In this document: piece after piece, positions 1 through 10,841 of the stretch | How positions within the stretch are numbered: the stretch's first letter is position 1 | Layout of the letters: each line of letters starts with the position of its first letter | From: Pisolithus tinctorius | Lineage: Eukaryota; Basidiomycota; Agaricomycetes; Boletales; Pisolithaceae | Direction of reading: 5' to 3' | Length of the DNA: 64,000 bases | Assembly: GCA_024663395.1 (NCBI GenBank) | Contig: JANFAH010000008.1 | Span: 1,488,001 to 1,552,000 of the forward strand | Program-made: the position numbers and the translations under genes | The notes under the pieces: model-generated | Database searches by the model: none | The model's input: only the letters and a program-made list of their open reading frames with translations | Told to the model about the DNA's origin: nothing

Positions 1-558
1 GGGAGTTTCCCACCGTGGCGTTCATTCGCCACCCGTAAGGTCATCTGAGGTTGCCCGGAGATCATCTATTGTTGGCCGACACAGCCTAGTTGAGTTCCGC
101 ATGCGTTAGAATGTGAGCAAGAAACCATGTCACATTGGTTTGGACACCGGTAAGCTCTGCATGCTTGACAGAACGGGCACTTAAAGCCTTCATGAATGTC
201 AGAATAGGACACCGTAGTAACCGGGAATCATGTGGTTTCGATGCAATCACAAACCTCTTGATTGTACGGTTGTTATATTCAGGGAGGATGTATTGCCTGA
301 TTCCATACCCCAATGGAATGACGACATCGTCAGTGGAGGTGAAGAGGTTAAGTCTTAATTGTACCGCTGCGTTCAAGTCTTCATGACATCAGATGCATAT
401 CACATCGCTGTTAGTGTACTCGACGAAATGAAAGTATGTCATCATGTAGAGAAGAAGGTTCGAAACAAGGTTGTCAATTACTGGAGAGTGGGACGTCACA
501 TTGTCACTTGACACGCCTAATATTATTAGAACAAGGCTGTACACGGCGTCAATCAGCC
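1..558. other. Window edge, no confident gene
   Basis: This stretch lies downstream of the polymerase stop codon. The minus strand is open from about 376 to 86 (about 96 codons) but has no ATG start, no recognisable domain and no clear splice partner. It could be an exon of a gene that runs off the window edge. I assign no function. Confidence 0.3.
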
Positions 559-3500
559 TCAACCCCGGACGCGTTCATGTGGCTCCTGCCATGGTACCCC
601 TGGCCATTCGTAAGCTGTTGTGAGGTACTCGACATATACAGGATATCACTTGCCAAGTATCTGAAATATCTCCTCTTCTGTTTCTGATGCTATAATACTT
701 CCTGTATCGTAAGCTGTCAAAATGGAAGAGCCAAGACTAATAATAGGCAGGGAACGCTCTAGTAGCTCACCGTCGGAAAGCTTTACCCGTCGGTTCTGTG
801 GATCCCGTACGACCCCACCATAGAGCCCACGTTGGTTCAGTGAATAGCCCATCACATTGGCCTTTAACCTCATCGCGCGGTTAAACTTGAACCGTTCCAG
901 TCATTCTCTCTGGCGGCCATCTTACAGAGAACGCTACTTACGATGTCGTCGCCCTACATCCCACGATGTCAGGTTAGCGAAGGTAGCACTTAACCCCAGT
1001 TTTATAAACGGACTGTGTAATAAAGCAGAGCCGCTCCTCTACTTTCCCAAGGAACACATAAGATGTCAATTCGTCTGCGTTTCGCGCCAGGATCAGGAAG
1101 TTTGCACAAGCCCCGGTATATTAGCTCCAGTTCGGCCGGATCGGCCGGTAAAGCCAAGTCCTCAGTCAAGATCTTGGCCGCCTGGAGGCGGTTCAACAAT
1201 CGCGAGAGTACGCCTAGGGTATTGTCGTGAGTCGTAATACGATTTGAGGGGGGGCGAATCGACGTACCTGAATGAGTGTTGCCGTCGGCAACAGGACGAG
1301 TTACGAGGATATCGATATCCCCACAGTCGGCCTTGCCTCTGCGAAATGATTAGGACTTGCGAGTCTTGACATTTATCATCCGCACCTTCGATAACTCCCC
1401 ATTATCTCAATGAATAAACTCTTATCGATCTCCAGTGCTGGGTGCCATTATCAATACCGGGAATCAAATATCAGGAGATAGCAAAACCTATTGATTTTAT
1501 GGTACTGAAAATCCTTGCAGCCTCTTCTCGCGGCATTCTCGAATTAATGTCTGTTATCAGCCTCGTAAGTACTACTGGTATGACAGGGGTGAGACCATGC
1601 CTACCATCATAGAACTTCAGGCCAATCTCTTGCGCCGGTGATAGCCGCAGACTCTTGCTGTTTGCTTTGATATCGTCAAGCGTCCTGTACCCGCTAGCAT
1701 ACCATGCAAATGCCGTGCTGCGACCTGCAAAATCAAGATTACCAAGGAATCGGAACGCAGCCGGCGACACAAATTACTTACCGACACCATAAATACCCTG
1801 AAAAAGTCTGGTAACTTCTACATCATCCGTCCGCTCATGTTCTATACGTCTCAAGTCACCGGTGTTGATTATTTCCATGATCTACTCCTCTTAAGAGTGG
1901 AGAATCCAGAGCCTAGGTGGAACTTACCTTGAGAGCCGTCTTCTCACCCACACCACGAATGGATCGAGCTTCACTGAAAGAGGTGATCTGCTTCGGATAA
2001 TTCCGTAGGGCTCGGATACCTGTGAGTGAGTGAGTTAGCGACCACCACATGAACATGCAAAGTTCTCATGCAACATTTTCCATAACTAAAAACTCGCCAA
2101 CGATCATGATCAGAAGGCTTCGACTTGTGCAATTCCATAAGTTCCTGCAACTGAAACCCAATTAGCAATATGAGTGCGTGTGGCCTAGATAGTACCAGCC
2201 TTTTCGATGATTTCTTGGTTGGCGCAGGCCGTTCGTTGGGGCTCCTTCTGGTCGCAAGTAAAACCCTGGATGAAGCAAAGTTTTCAAATCATCGAACTTG
2301 GTAAGAGCCACCGTTGCCTACCTGTCTTTGAACATTTTCTTTGCGGAATTCGAATCCTTCATCCCCGTCATCCGATTCGGACTCATCCATCGTCCACTAG
2401 AAACAAAAAAAGCTCTGCTCAAACGCTTTGCACGTCCAGCGATGATTTCCCTACCTCTGCATCGCGCTGCGCCTTCGCTTGAGCGTAATATTCTGCCAAA
2501 GGGTCATCGGCACCCTCTGGTGTACCAGACGCGGCTTTCCGCGTGGACAATATAGCTGGCGGACCACTCTTGATACGCGACGGCCTTTCGCTGGGTTGAA
2601 GATTGAGAGGCGGAGGCGGAAGGATCTTGGCCACATCAGAGCACCCAACCGCAACTTTGCGCTTTTCCTGGGAAAAGTCGCTGCAGTGACAGTCATAATC
2701 CTGGCCTCTAAAGCCAGAAAAATACATACGAGATACGGCTGACGTCATCGTTGACGTCAATTGACGGACTGGCATTCAGAATGTGTGATCCTGGCTGTTG
2801 TCCCTGCTCAGCCTTCCGGCTGGCATGCTTATTCCACTGTCTTCCGGCATCAATACGCTGCGGGAATGCCGCATGCATGAACTCGAAGTCGAGGAGTTGC
2901 TCTTCTTCATCGCGGTCGTCCACATCCCATGCCTTTCCCTTCCCCTTCTTATCCGTAATTAGCTTCCCGTTTCCGTTGGTTGCGCGTCCATAACCTGATA
3001 AGACCCAGGACCAAGTGACGGTGGGGATATGATCAGGTATTTCCGACAACGACTTCAACGACAAGGCTCGCAGGGTAATGTGAGGGCCCGTATCCGTCAC
3101 GATGTGGGTGACAACAGCTTGGTCGTACTTAGGAGCTAGAGTACCGCCATGCTTTATGATCTACGAAGCGAGGTGTTAGATTTTCAAGAATTCGGAGTAT
3201 GCTAAGTGGTAAATGGGTCGAGCCAGTCATGGTGCCGTCTAAAACCCAGAGCGTGCAGAGTGCACGATATAGAATTGGCGGGAGGATTTCACTCACATAT
3301 TCCATCCGACCCCTCGTTCTGGTACTAGCGTACTGCATATCTCCACCAACGTAAAATATGCACTTGCCGTTCAGGTAACTCGTCTTGGGGGTGACAGGGA
3401 GCATATTGGACTGCAGCTTCAGAGCGTACTCGAGGGGCGTAACGAGTGCAGGTTTCTCCTTTCCTTTCTTGCTACCTTTCGAAGCGGAACCAATCTTCTG

Positions 3501-4238
3501 CCTGCTGTTCACGGTCCTACGAACCTTGGCAGCCGCGCAGGTCGATCTAGAAGATGACGGTTTTTCGGCATCGGGAAAGTCAGATCCCGCATTCTTCGGG
3601 AACCTCTCGTGAGCAGGGGAGAGGCCAGGACTCGTAATGTTGCTCAAATCTGTGTCCAATTGTGGAGGTTTAATTCCCGGTGAAGGCGTCAATAACCGTT
3701 GTACTTCCCGTTTCTCGGTGACACTTGGTGGCTGAGCAACCAACCTTACATCAGACGGAGATGGCGGAGTAGCTGGGGAGGGCAATGGAATCTGTGAAAT
3801 GTCACTGTCCCTCGACTGATGTGGTGGTATGTTTAGTGGTCGATCTGTGCTTCCATTGGTCCCTGGCCGTTTCCCACGGGTCCTATGGGGCAACTTCTCT
3901 GTAGGAATGACGTGGGTCTTCGACGCAATGGAAGGCGACTCTAAGACGTTGACTACATTGACCTCAGAAATATTGACCGGGCTGTGGGACAGCTCTACGA
4001 TCTGTGGAATTTCTACCCTAAAACGCGAACGGGGATGTGAGAGATCAAAATCTGGCTCCTGCGATGATGTAGCCTCTGGAATTGGTTTTGTCGCAGAGTC
4101 CTTGGGCGAAAGCGATCTATTAAATGCCATTTCGCTCTCGCACTTAAAGTCCAGAACAGCAGAGGTGTTAGCTAGGCCTTGTACACACGGTTGGGATTGT
4201 CGTTGCATCCTCATGGTCGTCCTGTCACCGAGAGCCGT
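559..4238 (-). CDS. POL4: X-family DNA polymerase (Pol lambda/Pol4 type), BRCT and catalytic part, 3' of a LINE insertion
   Basis: Gap-filling DNA polymerase with dRP-lyase fold, expected in nuclear base-excision repair and end joining. First usable ATG is 4214. My exons (minus): 4214-3297, 3160-2730, 2680-2455, 2396-2322, 2265-2200, 2150-2075, 2019-1928, 1881-1782, 1724-1605, 1550-1488, 1437-1386, 1338-1268, 1213-1014, 953-942, 885-771, 701-654, 599-559; total 2706 nt, 901 aa. Seen: BRCT-like segment (LNGKCIFYVGGD to VTHIVTD) across the 3297/3160 junction; helix-hairpin motifs (SIRGVGEKTA, GIYGVGRSTAFAWY); palm with GSYRRGKADCGDIDIL near 1300-1400 giving two catalytic Asp; the third Asp in RRIDIL near 1065-1085; YYTGDDIFNRAMR; C-terminal PWQEPHERVRG. 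The Ser/Pro-rich linker before BRCT is usual for the family. The frame continues upstream through 4238 into the exon at 10842-11169, so this is the C-terminal part of a gene split by the LINE. The intron near 2151-2199 needs a weak GC donor to stay in frame. Confidence 0.88.
600..653 (-). other. GC-AG intron of the polymerase gene
   Basis: The last intron begins GCAAGT, the classical GC donor, has a CTTAC branch-like site and ends in CCAG. Removing 54 nt joins IFQILG to VPWQEPHERVRG, the family C-terminus. No GT donor gives this frame. Confidence 0.75.
942..953 (-). other. 12-nt microexon of the polymerase gene
   Basis: Four codons (GDDI) between a TGTAG acceptor and a GTAAGT donor, flanked by introns of 60 and 56 nt. 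It joins LLYYT to FNRAMR, a conserved X-family stretch. Both exon junctions are phase 0. Confidence 0.75.
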
Positions 4239-4251
4239 GCCAAGGTCACTT
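4239..4251. repeat. LINE target-site duplication, left copy
   Basis: GCCAAGGTCACTT here is repeated exactly at 10842-10854 on the far side of the element. The poly(T) run (poly(A) of the minus-strand element) starts directly after it. Confidence 0.9.
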
Positions 4252-4860
4252 TTTTTTTTTTTTTTTTTTTTTTCTCATTTAAAGTGCGTGAGGGCTGGTT
4301 TGCCCTATGTTGCACTATTCTATCGTAAAGCGACCTAACTAGGGCCCCCTGTGGCCCGCCTGAACCCCACAAGCGTGTGAATGCCCTGGTGGCAAAGCCT
4401 TCGGCTCCCCACCAGTCCGCCGTTCCCGCCGGCCGTTTTAGTCACACCGCCTTGAAGTGGGGACGGCTTATAACTTCTGCTAGCTCGCTTTTCTATTTAC
4501 ACTGGCCCGGCTGCCGTTAGGCTAGCTGATAACGAAATAAACGTGCTTTTCCATGTCCCGTTGTGTGTGAGTGAATATCTGGTGCGTTAGGTCGGTACTT
4601 TGGGACGGGGGTGAGTGGTCTGGGGGACATAGGCGCGTTGTTCAGCGTTCTACCGGATGACGTGTGTCGCGGTGGGGGAGCAATGGGATGTATGAGCGAG
4701 TGGTTTGGGTATGCGGTGCATGCGTTCGTGGACTACTTTCCGTAGCGCGAATGGAGCGCTAGGGCTCTGTGGGAGCGCTTCCTTACGGTGCGCCTTCTTT
4801 TTTTTTTTTTTTTTTTGGCGGTCTTCGGCTCCGATTCGTCGTGATATCCTGTGATGTGCG

Positions 4861-7800
4861 TTATCGTGCGTTCGCGTTCTGCCTGGGGGTCTCACCGTGT
4901 GTATGCTGTAAACGTTTTGTGGCCGATATGTACTTGAACAAGTGGGTTTGGGCCACCTTGTTCGAGAGGAGGAATGCCATCGAGTTGGCATCCCTTCCTA
5001 GCGCGTTGCGGAGTATGTGACGCTCTCTGTCATATCTTGGACACTGGAAGATGTAGTGGTGTACGTTTTCTGGTCTGTCTTCACCGCACTGCAGGCAGTT
5101 TGGTGAGTCGCTTCGCTTGAAACGGTGGAGGTAGCTGTTTAGCGGGATGTGGCCTGTACGGAGTTGTATGTATGTTCCGGTCTGTTTCTTTGGTAGCAAG
5201 GCAGCTAGTTTTGTGAACGAGCTGCTGGGCAGTTGGGGGTCTATGGCGGTTATGCGGTGGTAGCGGGGGGAGCTTTTCCATTCCCTCGTCCAGAGGGTTT
5301 TTAGTCTTGCGGTATGGAGTTGTTTGAGAGCGGAGACGCTCTGAGGTAGTTGGTTTCTTAACGGGGGGGGTAGGTCCTTTAGTGGGCTGGAGGAGTCGGG
5401 TCTTGTCGCGGCTGTTTTTGCCTCTCTGTCTGCGCGCTCGTTCCCTTCCACTTCCATATGTCCCGCTATCCAGCGTATCGTAACGTCTTTCCTTGTTAGT
5501 TCTTGCCTGTTGAGAGTTTTGCGTATGGAGGATCTGAAATGCAAGAGTAGATGGTGACCTGGTTTAGCAGACGGGCGCTCACTCGATCTTATTACTGCTT
5601 GGTTGTCGACGAGTATGGTGACCGGGTATGTGGTTTCGTTTCTTGTTCTTAAAAGTTGTGCCGCCAGCAGCATTGCTGCTGCTTCCGCTTCGAAGACGGT
5701 GTGTTTCGATTCGTGGCCCAGGTGGTAACGGAGTGTGGCAACGTGTTGATGATCTACATACATGACTGCGGCTGCTCCCACTTGACCTCCTGTGCAGGAG
5801 CCGTCAGTGAATACGAGCGTGCGATCTGTGACTTTCCTGAGGTCCTCGATTGCTTCCTTTTTACTTGTGGCTATTACGGTTGTATGCGAGGGAAGGGCGC
5901 TGGGCGGTATTGGGCAAGGGTTGATAGTTTCGATTTCTTTCGGGGAGACGTTCAGGTCGTGGATTAGTCGGTGGAGGGCTGCTCGGTGCCTTTTGACATT
6001 TGTTCTGGCTATCCTGTTGACATGTGAGTGCAATGGGTGTGTTTCTGGTAACGATGATAGACGTAGTGTGGCTCTGTAAAGCGTGTGCTGTATGAGGAGG
6101 GGTGCCGGCAGGATGTCTGCGTGTGCTAGAAGTGCGTCAGTGGGGGTGGTTTTTAGAGCCCCGGTCGCTGCCAGGGCCGCTGTTCTCTGGATCGTTAGGA
6201 TGCGTTTTGCGACGCCTTTTGAGCCTCTTGTCTTGGACGAGTGGTCCCCGGTGTAGGTTGGCTGGAGCCACACCGACGCTGCGTACATCACCTTTGGGAC
6301 CACCACCGATTGGTACAGTTGTCGCATCAGTTTCAAGGGGATACCCCATGACGTCGCGGATAATCTTCTCAGGAGGAGGGCTTGCTTCATCCCCTTCGCT
6401 ATTGCCTGGGCGGCATGAGTTTTCCACCTTAGTTCCTGATCAAGTATTACTCCTAGAAACTTATGGTTAGCGGTCGGTGTTATGGTAGAGTCTCTTAGCG
6501 TGAGCGGTGGCCTGTTTTTTGTCCTGCTAAGTGTGAAGTCCATTAGGGCGAATTTGCTTGTTTCGAAGCGTGAGTTGTGTTTGTTGGACCAGTCGTATCC
6601 ACCTCCTTCTCTCTCCATCATATCGACTAGCGTGGCATGGGTGTCTGCGAAGGTTTTTCCTATGGCTATGAAAGCCGTGTCGTCTACAAATGCTAGTGTT
6701 AGCTCTTTTTTACCTTTCGCTGTATCAGCCAAATCCGAGCTGTATATGACGTAGAGTATCATTGATAGAGGGTCGCCTTGCCCTATTCCGTTTCGGATGG
6801 GGAACCAGTCGGATTCGTAGTCATCGAATCGTATCTTGGTTTTCCTGTTTGATAGCAGGCGTTCCGTGTAGTGTACTATTTCCGGCGGGAGCCTTCGTTT
6901 CTTCATGTTGTGTAGAAGTCGGTCTGTGACCGCGTTTGGGAACGCTCCTTCAATGTCCAAGAACAGAGCCGATACCACTTGTTTTTGCCTCCAAGCGTGT
7001 CGGATGGTGGTTTCGAGCAATAATAGGGAGTCTTCTGTCGATCGTCCTGGCCTTCCTCCGAAGTGCGCTGCTGGGAGTAGTTGGTGTTTTTCCAGTATGT
7101 ATGATGTGCGGTCGGCCACTACTGCCGAGAGTAGCTTCGCCGTGGTGTTGAGTAGCGCTATTGGGCGGTAGGCTTTAGGGGTCGTGTAGTCCGGTTTACC
7201 TGGCTTTCGGAGTATAACCGTTATTGACTCTCTCCATGGGTCGTAGTAGGTTTTGAGCGTGAAGACTGCGTTGAAGAGGGGCAGGAGATAGTCGGAGAGA
7301 ATGGGGGATCTTTGGAAGACGATGTTGGCTACTCCGTCGGGTCCCGGGGCCTTGTAAGGACTGAGGCCTTTGATCGTGCGCATAAGTTGGTCTTTCGTGA
7401 TTTGGGACCAGCGTGCTGCTGGGTCCGGGTAGTCGTAGGCATGGGGTACTGACGACCGGGGCGGGGGGGGAGGGAAGAGCGCCCGCGCGAAGGCTTTGCT
7501 TTTGTCTTCGTTTGAGCTAAGCACGGTTTCCTCGCCTTCATCGTTCGTTCCTTTGAGCGTTGGTATCCTAGTCTTGCTGCCGTCTCCGTAGGGCCTGGAG
7601 ATGTAGCCGTTTGCTATCCACAGATCTTCGTTGTTCGCTTCTTCGAGCCAGTCCCGCCAGTGGGTCTTTTTGGCGTCTTGTATGGCCTTCTCGTAGATCT
7701 TCGCTTTGCTTTTGCGTAGACTGTGGCACGGGTGATCACGGATTGCCCGGAACGTGAAGGAAGCTTTACTTAGCGTTTTTAATTCGTTGCGGAGTGTTGT

Positions 7801-8802
7801 GAGTTCTTTTGTCCACCAGCGTTTGTTGTGTGGGTGGGGTTTCGTTTTGGGGACTTCCTTCTCCAGCGTTCTACGTAGGGCCATTTCGACCCCTCGTGCT
7901 TTGTTTTGGAAGTCTTGTTCGTTGGCGATCGTCGTTGGTGGCCCGATTGCCCTGAGCTCCGTTTGTAGGGTGCTGTTGAACTTCTTCCAATCCACTTCAC
8001 GGTAGTTGAAGGACGGGGGGGACGTGGATGGTGTGAGGGCTGTTTCTAGACTGGTTAGAATCGGGACGTGGTCAGTATTGGGACCACGGTTTTCTGGGCT
8101 GGCGTCGCATTCCACCACGTCTTCTAACGCTGCTTCTGTGCAGAACACGTTGTCCGGTCTTGTCCAGTTTCCCGTGGAGGAGGACTGAAGCGTGGGTGTT
8201 CCTTTGGGTAGAACTTGTACTAGTCCGTAGTCCGCTACTAATTCTAGGAGTTTTTGTGCTGAGGCGAGGGCTGTTGGGGTGAAAAGATGGTGGTTTCGTT
8301 CTTCGTCCCACAGGGGGTGGTGTCTGTTAAAGTCTCCTAACCATATCATTTGGTCCCTTTCCGTTGGACGTATGTTTCTGATGTTCGCGGCTAGGAAGAC
8401 GTTTAGTTCCCCTATTGTTCGGTCGTGCTTGCAATCGTTGTAGATGTTGAACAGTGTGTATGTTCCCTTTGCGGTCCTGACGCGTGTTACTACCACGTCC
8501 GCTGATGGGAATGGGACCTGTTCCCATGAGTTAGTACTAATTCTCGAGTTGATGAAAGTTACCGCTCTTGGCTTGGCTCCTTGCGCCAGTTTTGTGGTTG
8601 GGTATACTACCCTCCACCGGGTGTTGGCTCTTGTGTTGCCGAGTTGATCTATTGGGGGTTCTTGTAGCGCGAGTATGTCCCAGTCTTCGGCGATTTTGCT
8701 GTTTATTAGCGAGTGAAGTGCGATGTGAGAGGTGTTTAGGTTTTGTTGCCAGATGCGTAGTTTGGGTAGCGTGTTGTCTCGGGAGGGGTTTTCAGGCCTC
8801 AT
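4861..8802 (-). CDS. LINE ORF2: endonuclease, reverse transcriptase, RNase H
   Basis: 1313 aa, uninterrupted. APE-like endonuclease at about 12-255 (N21, E48 in ALQEPP, D157 and N159 in LGDFN, D244-H245), which would nick target DNA. RT at about 525-790, with D616 in FLDIEGAF and the FVDD motif at 705-708. RNase H at about 998-1130, with acidic residues D1000 (TDGS), E1038, D1066 (VDNQA) and D1125 (NERAD). C-terminal CCHC-type zinc motif C1236, C1239, H1249, C1254. This order is that of Tad/I-type LINEs that carry their own RNase H. The start ATG lies 8 nt before the ORF1 stop codon, in another frame, so translation is probably coupled to ORF1 termination. Confidence 0.95.
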   Translation of the reverse strand: MRPENPSRDNTLPKLRIWQQNLNTSHIALHSLINSKIAEDWDILALQEPPIDQLGNTRANTRWRVVYPTTKLAQGAKPRAVTFINSRISTNSWEQVPFPSADVVVTRVRTAKGTYTLFNIYNDCKHDRTIGELNVFLAANIRNIRPTERDQMIWLGDFNRHHPLWDEERNHHLFTPTALASAQKLLELVADYGLVQVLPKGTPTLQSSSTGNWTRPDNVFCTEAALEDVVECDASPENRGPNTDHVPILTSLETALTPSTSPPSFNYREVDWKKFNSTLQTELRAIGPPTTIANEQDFQNKARGVEMALRRTLEKEVPKTKPHPHNKRWWTKELTTLRNELKTLSKASFTFRAIRDHPCHSLRKSKAKIYEKAIQDAKKTHWRDWLEEANNEDLWIANGYISRPYGDGSKTRIPTLKGTNDEGEETVLSSNEDKSKAFARALFPPPPPRSSVPHAYDYPDPAARWSQITKDQLMRTIKGLSPYKAPGPDGVANIVFQRSPILSDYLLPLFNAVFTLKTYYDPWRESITVILRKPGKPDYTTPKAYRPIALLNTTAKLLSAVVADRTSYILEKHQLLPAAHFGGRPGRSTEDSLLLLETTIRHAWRQKQVVSALFLDIEGAFPNAVTDRLLHNMKKRRLPPEIVHYTERLLSNRKTKIRFDDYESDWFPIRNGIGQGDPLSMILYVIYSSDLADTAKGKKELTLAFVDDTAFIAIGKTFADTHATLVDMMEREGGGYDWSNKHNSRFETSKFALMDFTLSRTKNRPPLTLRDSTITPTANHKFLGVILDQELRWKTHAAQAIAKGMKQALLLRRLSATSWGIPLKLMRQLYQSVVVPKVMYAASVWLQPTYTGDHSSKTRGSKGVAKRILTIQRTAALAATGALKTTPTDALLAHADILPAPLLIQHTLYRATLRLSSLPETHPLHSHVNRIARTNVKRHRAALHRLIHDLNVSPKEIETINPCPIPPSALPSHTTVIATSKKEAIEDLRKVTDRTLVFTDGSCTGGQVGAAAVMYVDHQHVATLRYHLGHESKHTVFEAEAAAMLLAAQLLRTRNETTYPVTILVDNQAVIRSSERPSAKPGHHLLLHFRSSIRKTLNRQELTRKDVTIRWIAGHMEVEGNERADREAKTAATRPDSSSPLKDLPPPLRNQLPQSVSALKQLHTARLKTLWTREWKSSPRYHRITAIDPQLPSSSFTKLAALLPKKQTGTYIQLRTGHIPLNSYLHRFKRSDSPNCLQCGEDRPENVHHYIFQCPRYDRERHILRNALGRDANSMAFLLSNKVAQTHLFKYISATKRLQHTHGETPRQNANAR

Positions 8803-10642
8803 TAGGGGACTGATGGGGGGGGGATGGGTCTGCTGGCGGGGTGTTCGCTGTGATTGTTGTCAGGGTAGTGGTGGGGGAGATGTCGTGTGTGGTGTAAGGG
8901 CGTGGTGTTGGACCTCCTCTCCCTCCACGGATTCTGTTATGTTGGCCGCGTCTTGGTGCAATGGTTTGGAAGTTTATTGCTTCTCCTAGCGTCATTTGTC
9001 TTAGCTGATTTCGAGTTGCTGGTTGGGTCGTTGGAGGGATGGTGGGTACTATGGGGTCTGACGGGCGCGGGGGTAGCTCGACTTGAGTCCATTCTTCTGC
9101 TGTGGGGAAGTAGGGCATTCTGTTTTCGGGTGTACGATCGTCCATGGCGTTACGTTTTCTGATGAACTCCGGACAGGTTCTGTCCGTGCTGGCGTGCGTG
9201 TCGTCCTTGCAGTTTACGCAGTGACGGGTGGTAGAGTTGCATTCTGGAGTTCGATGGGGTTGGGCGCAGGTACCGCAGGTGTCCGTCGCTTGGGCGCAGT
9301 CTCTCGCGAGGTGTCCTATGAGCTGGCATTTCAAGCATCGTACCGGTTCCTTCTTGTCTTTGTGTGGTCGTAATCTGTCTAGACCCCAGTATAGACCGTG
9401 TCTCAGAAGTTGGTTAGCTGCTTCCGGGGAAGCGAGAGATGCTAGGGCGTGGGCTACTTGTTGGTTGGGGGCGCGTTTGGATGGGTCTTTGATCCATTTG
9501 ATCTGGGTAATCGAACCGGGCGGGATGTTGTTTTCGTTTTCCATGTTTCGAAGGGTGTCTGGGTTTTCTATATCAGTGGATACGGGTAGGAACGGGATTA
9601 CCAGGTTGTAGTGTCTGTCTTTGATCCTGACCGTGCCGCCCAGGTTTGCCAGGAACGTCTCTTTGATTTCGGTCTCTTTTATCCATTTCACGGCTTCTTG
9701 GCTGTTGAGCTCGAGGAGAATACCGTTGTTGCGTAGGCGGGTGATAGATTTCAGCTGGATTTCCGGTCCGTCGACTCGGTCTGTCGCGTCTAGTGCTTGT
9801 TTGACTGCGTCGATAATGTTTTCCCTCGTGGCGGCGCTGTTGAGTACGGGGTGATCGCTGTCGGGGTCTATCAGTAACTGCCTTTCTTTAATGGCGGAGT
9901 GAGCCTTAGCGTGTTCCGACGTAAAGCGTTTTCCGAGCGGGATATGGTTCGGGTTGACTGTTGTCGCTATGAGGGCGTCCCTGTATGGTGAGTGGCGAGG
10001 GGCAGGGGGAGATTGGGTCTTGATGTGGTCTTTTATTTCTTCTATCGTTGTTCTCAGCGTGTCCATGTTGATGGCCAGGTCTTGCACTTGATCTTCTAGA
10101 TGCCTGAGGTTCGTGTTGTCGGGGGCGTTGTTGACTGTGTCGAACTTCTTGGCGAGGTCCTCACCCAGTGTTTCAAGATTCTTGCCTGTTTTCTCCAGGT
10201 TGTCGGCTGCCGACCAGATCTTTGCTACCTGCGGGGTGATTGCCACTACGACCGAGGATTCTATCTTGCTGGATACTTCCTTGGCGACTGAGTCGGCTAT
10301 GGCTGATGTCGCTAGTTCCCTGACTAGGTATGCGGTGGCTCGTATGGCCGAACGTAGGGTGTTAGATACCCCTTTGGCCTGCGATATACAAAAGAGGGCG
10401 TGGGAGATGTGTTCAGGTGTCGCTGGCTCGCCCTGGATGGTGTAGAACTGGTCCAGGTAGTACTTAGCTGTTTCTGCGTCCTTGACTTCTGCATCTGGGT
10501 CGTCGATGATGTCCTCGAGGGCGAATCCACTGCTTCTCGTGTTCTTGCTGGGCTGTGTGGAGCCTGGCACTCGAGGTACTGGCGGGGGTCCTGATGTGGC
10601 GTGGGAGCTCGACCTCGAGGACATGCGTCCTGTCGAGGTCAT
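8792..10642 (-). CDS. LINE ORF1: gag-like RNA-binding protein
   Basis: 616 aa. The N-terminal half is mostly helical and hydrophilic with a likely coiled coil at about 140-210. Three zinc-knuckle-like motifs lie at about 436-490: C436-C439-H444-C449 is the standard CX2CX4HX4C, followed by C456-C459-H463-C468 and C475-C478-H483-C490 with altered spacing. The tail is basic with an RGGRGG patch. Such proteins coat LINE RNA and help target-primed reverse transcription. The last 11 nt overlap ORF2. Confidence 0.93.
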   Translation of the reverse strand: MTSTGRMSSRSSSHATSGPPPVPRVPGSTQPSKNTRSSGFALEDIIDDPDAEVKDAETAKYYLDQFYTIQGEPATPEHISHALFCISQAKGVSNTLRSAIRATAYLVRELATSAIADSVAKEVSSKIESSVVVAITPQVAKIWSAADNLEKTGKNLETLGEDLAKKFDTVNNAPDNTNLRHLEDQVQDLAINMDTLRTTIEEIKDHIKTQSPPAPRHSPYRDALIATTVNPNHIPLGKRFTSEHAKAHSAIKERQLLIDPDSDHPVLNSAATRENIIDAVKQALDATDRVDGPEIQLKSITRLRNNGILLELNSQEAVKWIKETEIKETFLANLGGTVRIKDRHYNLVIPFLPVSTDIENPDTLRNMENENNIPPGSITQIKWIKDPSKRAPNQQVAHALASLASPEAANQLLRHGLYWGLDRLRPHKDKKEPVRCLKCQLIGHLARDCAQATDTCGTCAQPHRTPECNSTTRHCVNCKDDTHASTDRTCPEFIRKRNAMDDRTPENRMPYFPTAEEWTQVELPPRPSDPIVPTIPPTTQPATRNQLRQMTLGEAINFQTIAPRRGQHNRIRGGRGGPTPRPYTTHDISPTTTLTTITANTPPADPSPPHQSPNEA

Positions 10643-10841
10643 AGGTCAGCGGGTGTAGTGAGGACTCACTGGGTGGTGTTTTCGAGGTGGAGCAGGTGTA
10701 TGCTTAAGTCTTGTGGCTGGGGTCTAATAGACGCTGCTATACGTCGCTTTTGCTTGCGACGGGCTCTGCTTTTCCCGCTGGTACTGCTAGGATTTCGGGG
10801 TCCTAGTCGGGGTGCCACGTGGAGCGGAGTCAAGAAGCGTC

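Larger units (their letters stand above)
4252..10841 (-). mobile_element. Full-length Tad/RNase H-type LINE (non-LTR retrotransposon)
   Basis: Two long intact ORFs in sense order (ORF1 gag-like, ORF2 with APE endonuclease, RT and RNase H). There is a roughly 200-nt 5' leader (10643-10841) and a roughly 600-nt 3' tail ending in a 22-nt poly(T) on the plus strand (4252-4273). A second 19-nt T run lies inside the 3' UTR at 4798-4816. A 13-bp perfect target duplication flanks it. Intact ORFs, intact tail and perfect duplication mean a recent and possibly mobile copy. It sits in a coding exon of the polymerase gene in the same orientation. Confidence 0.95.
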
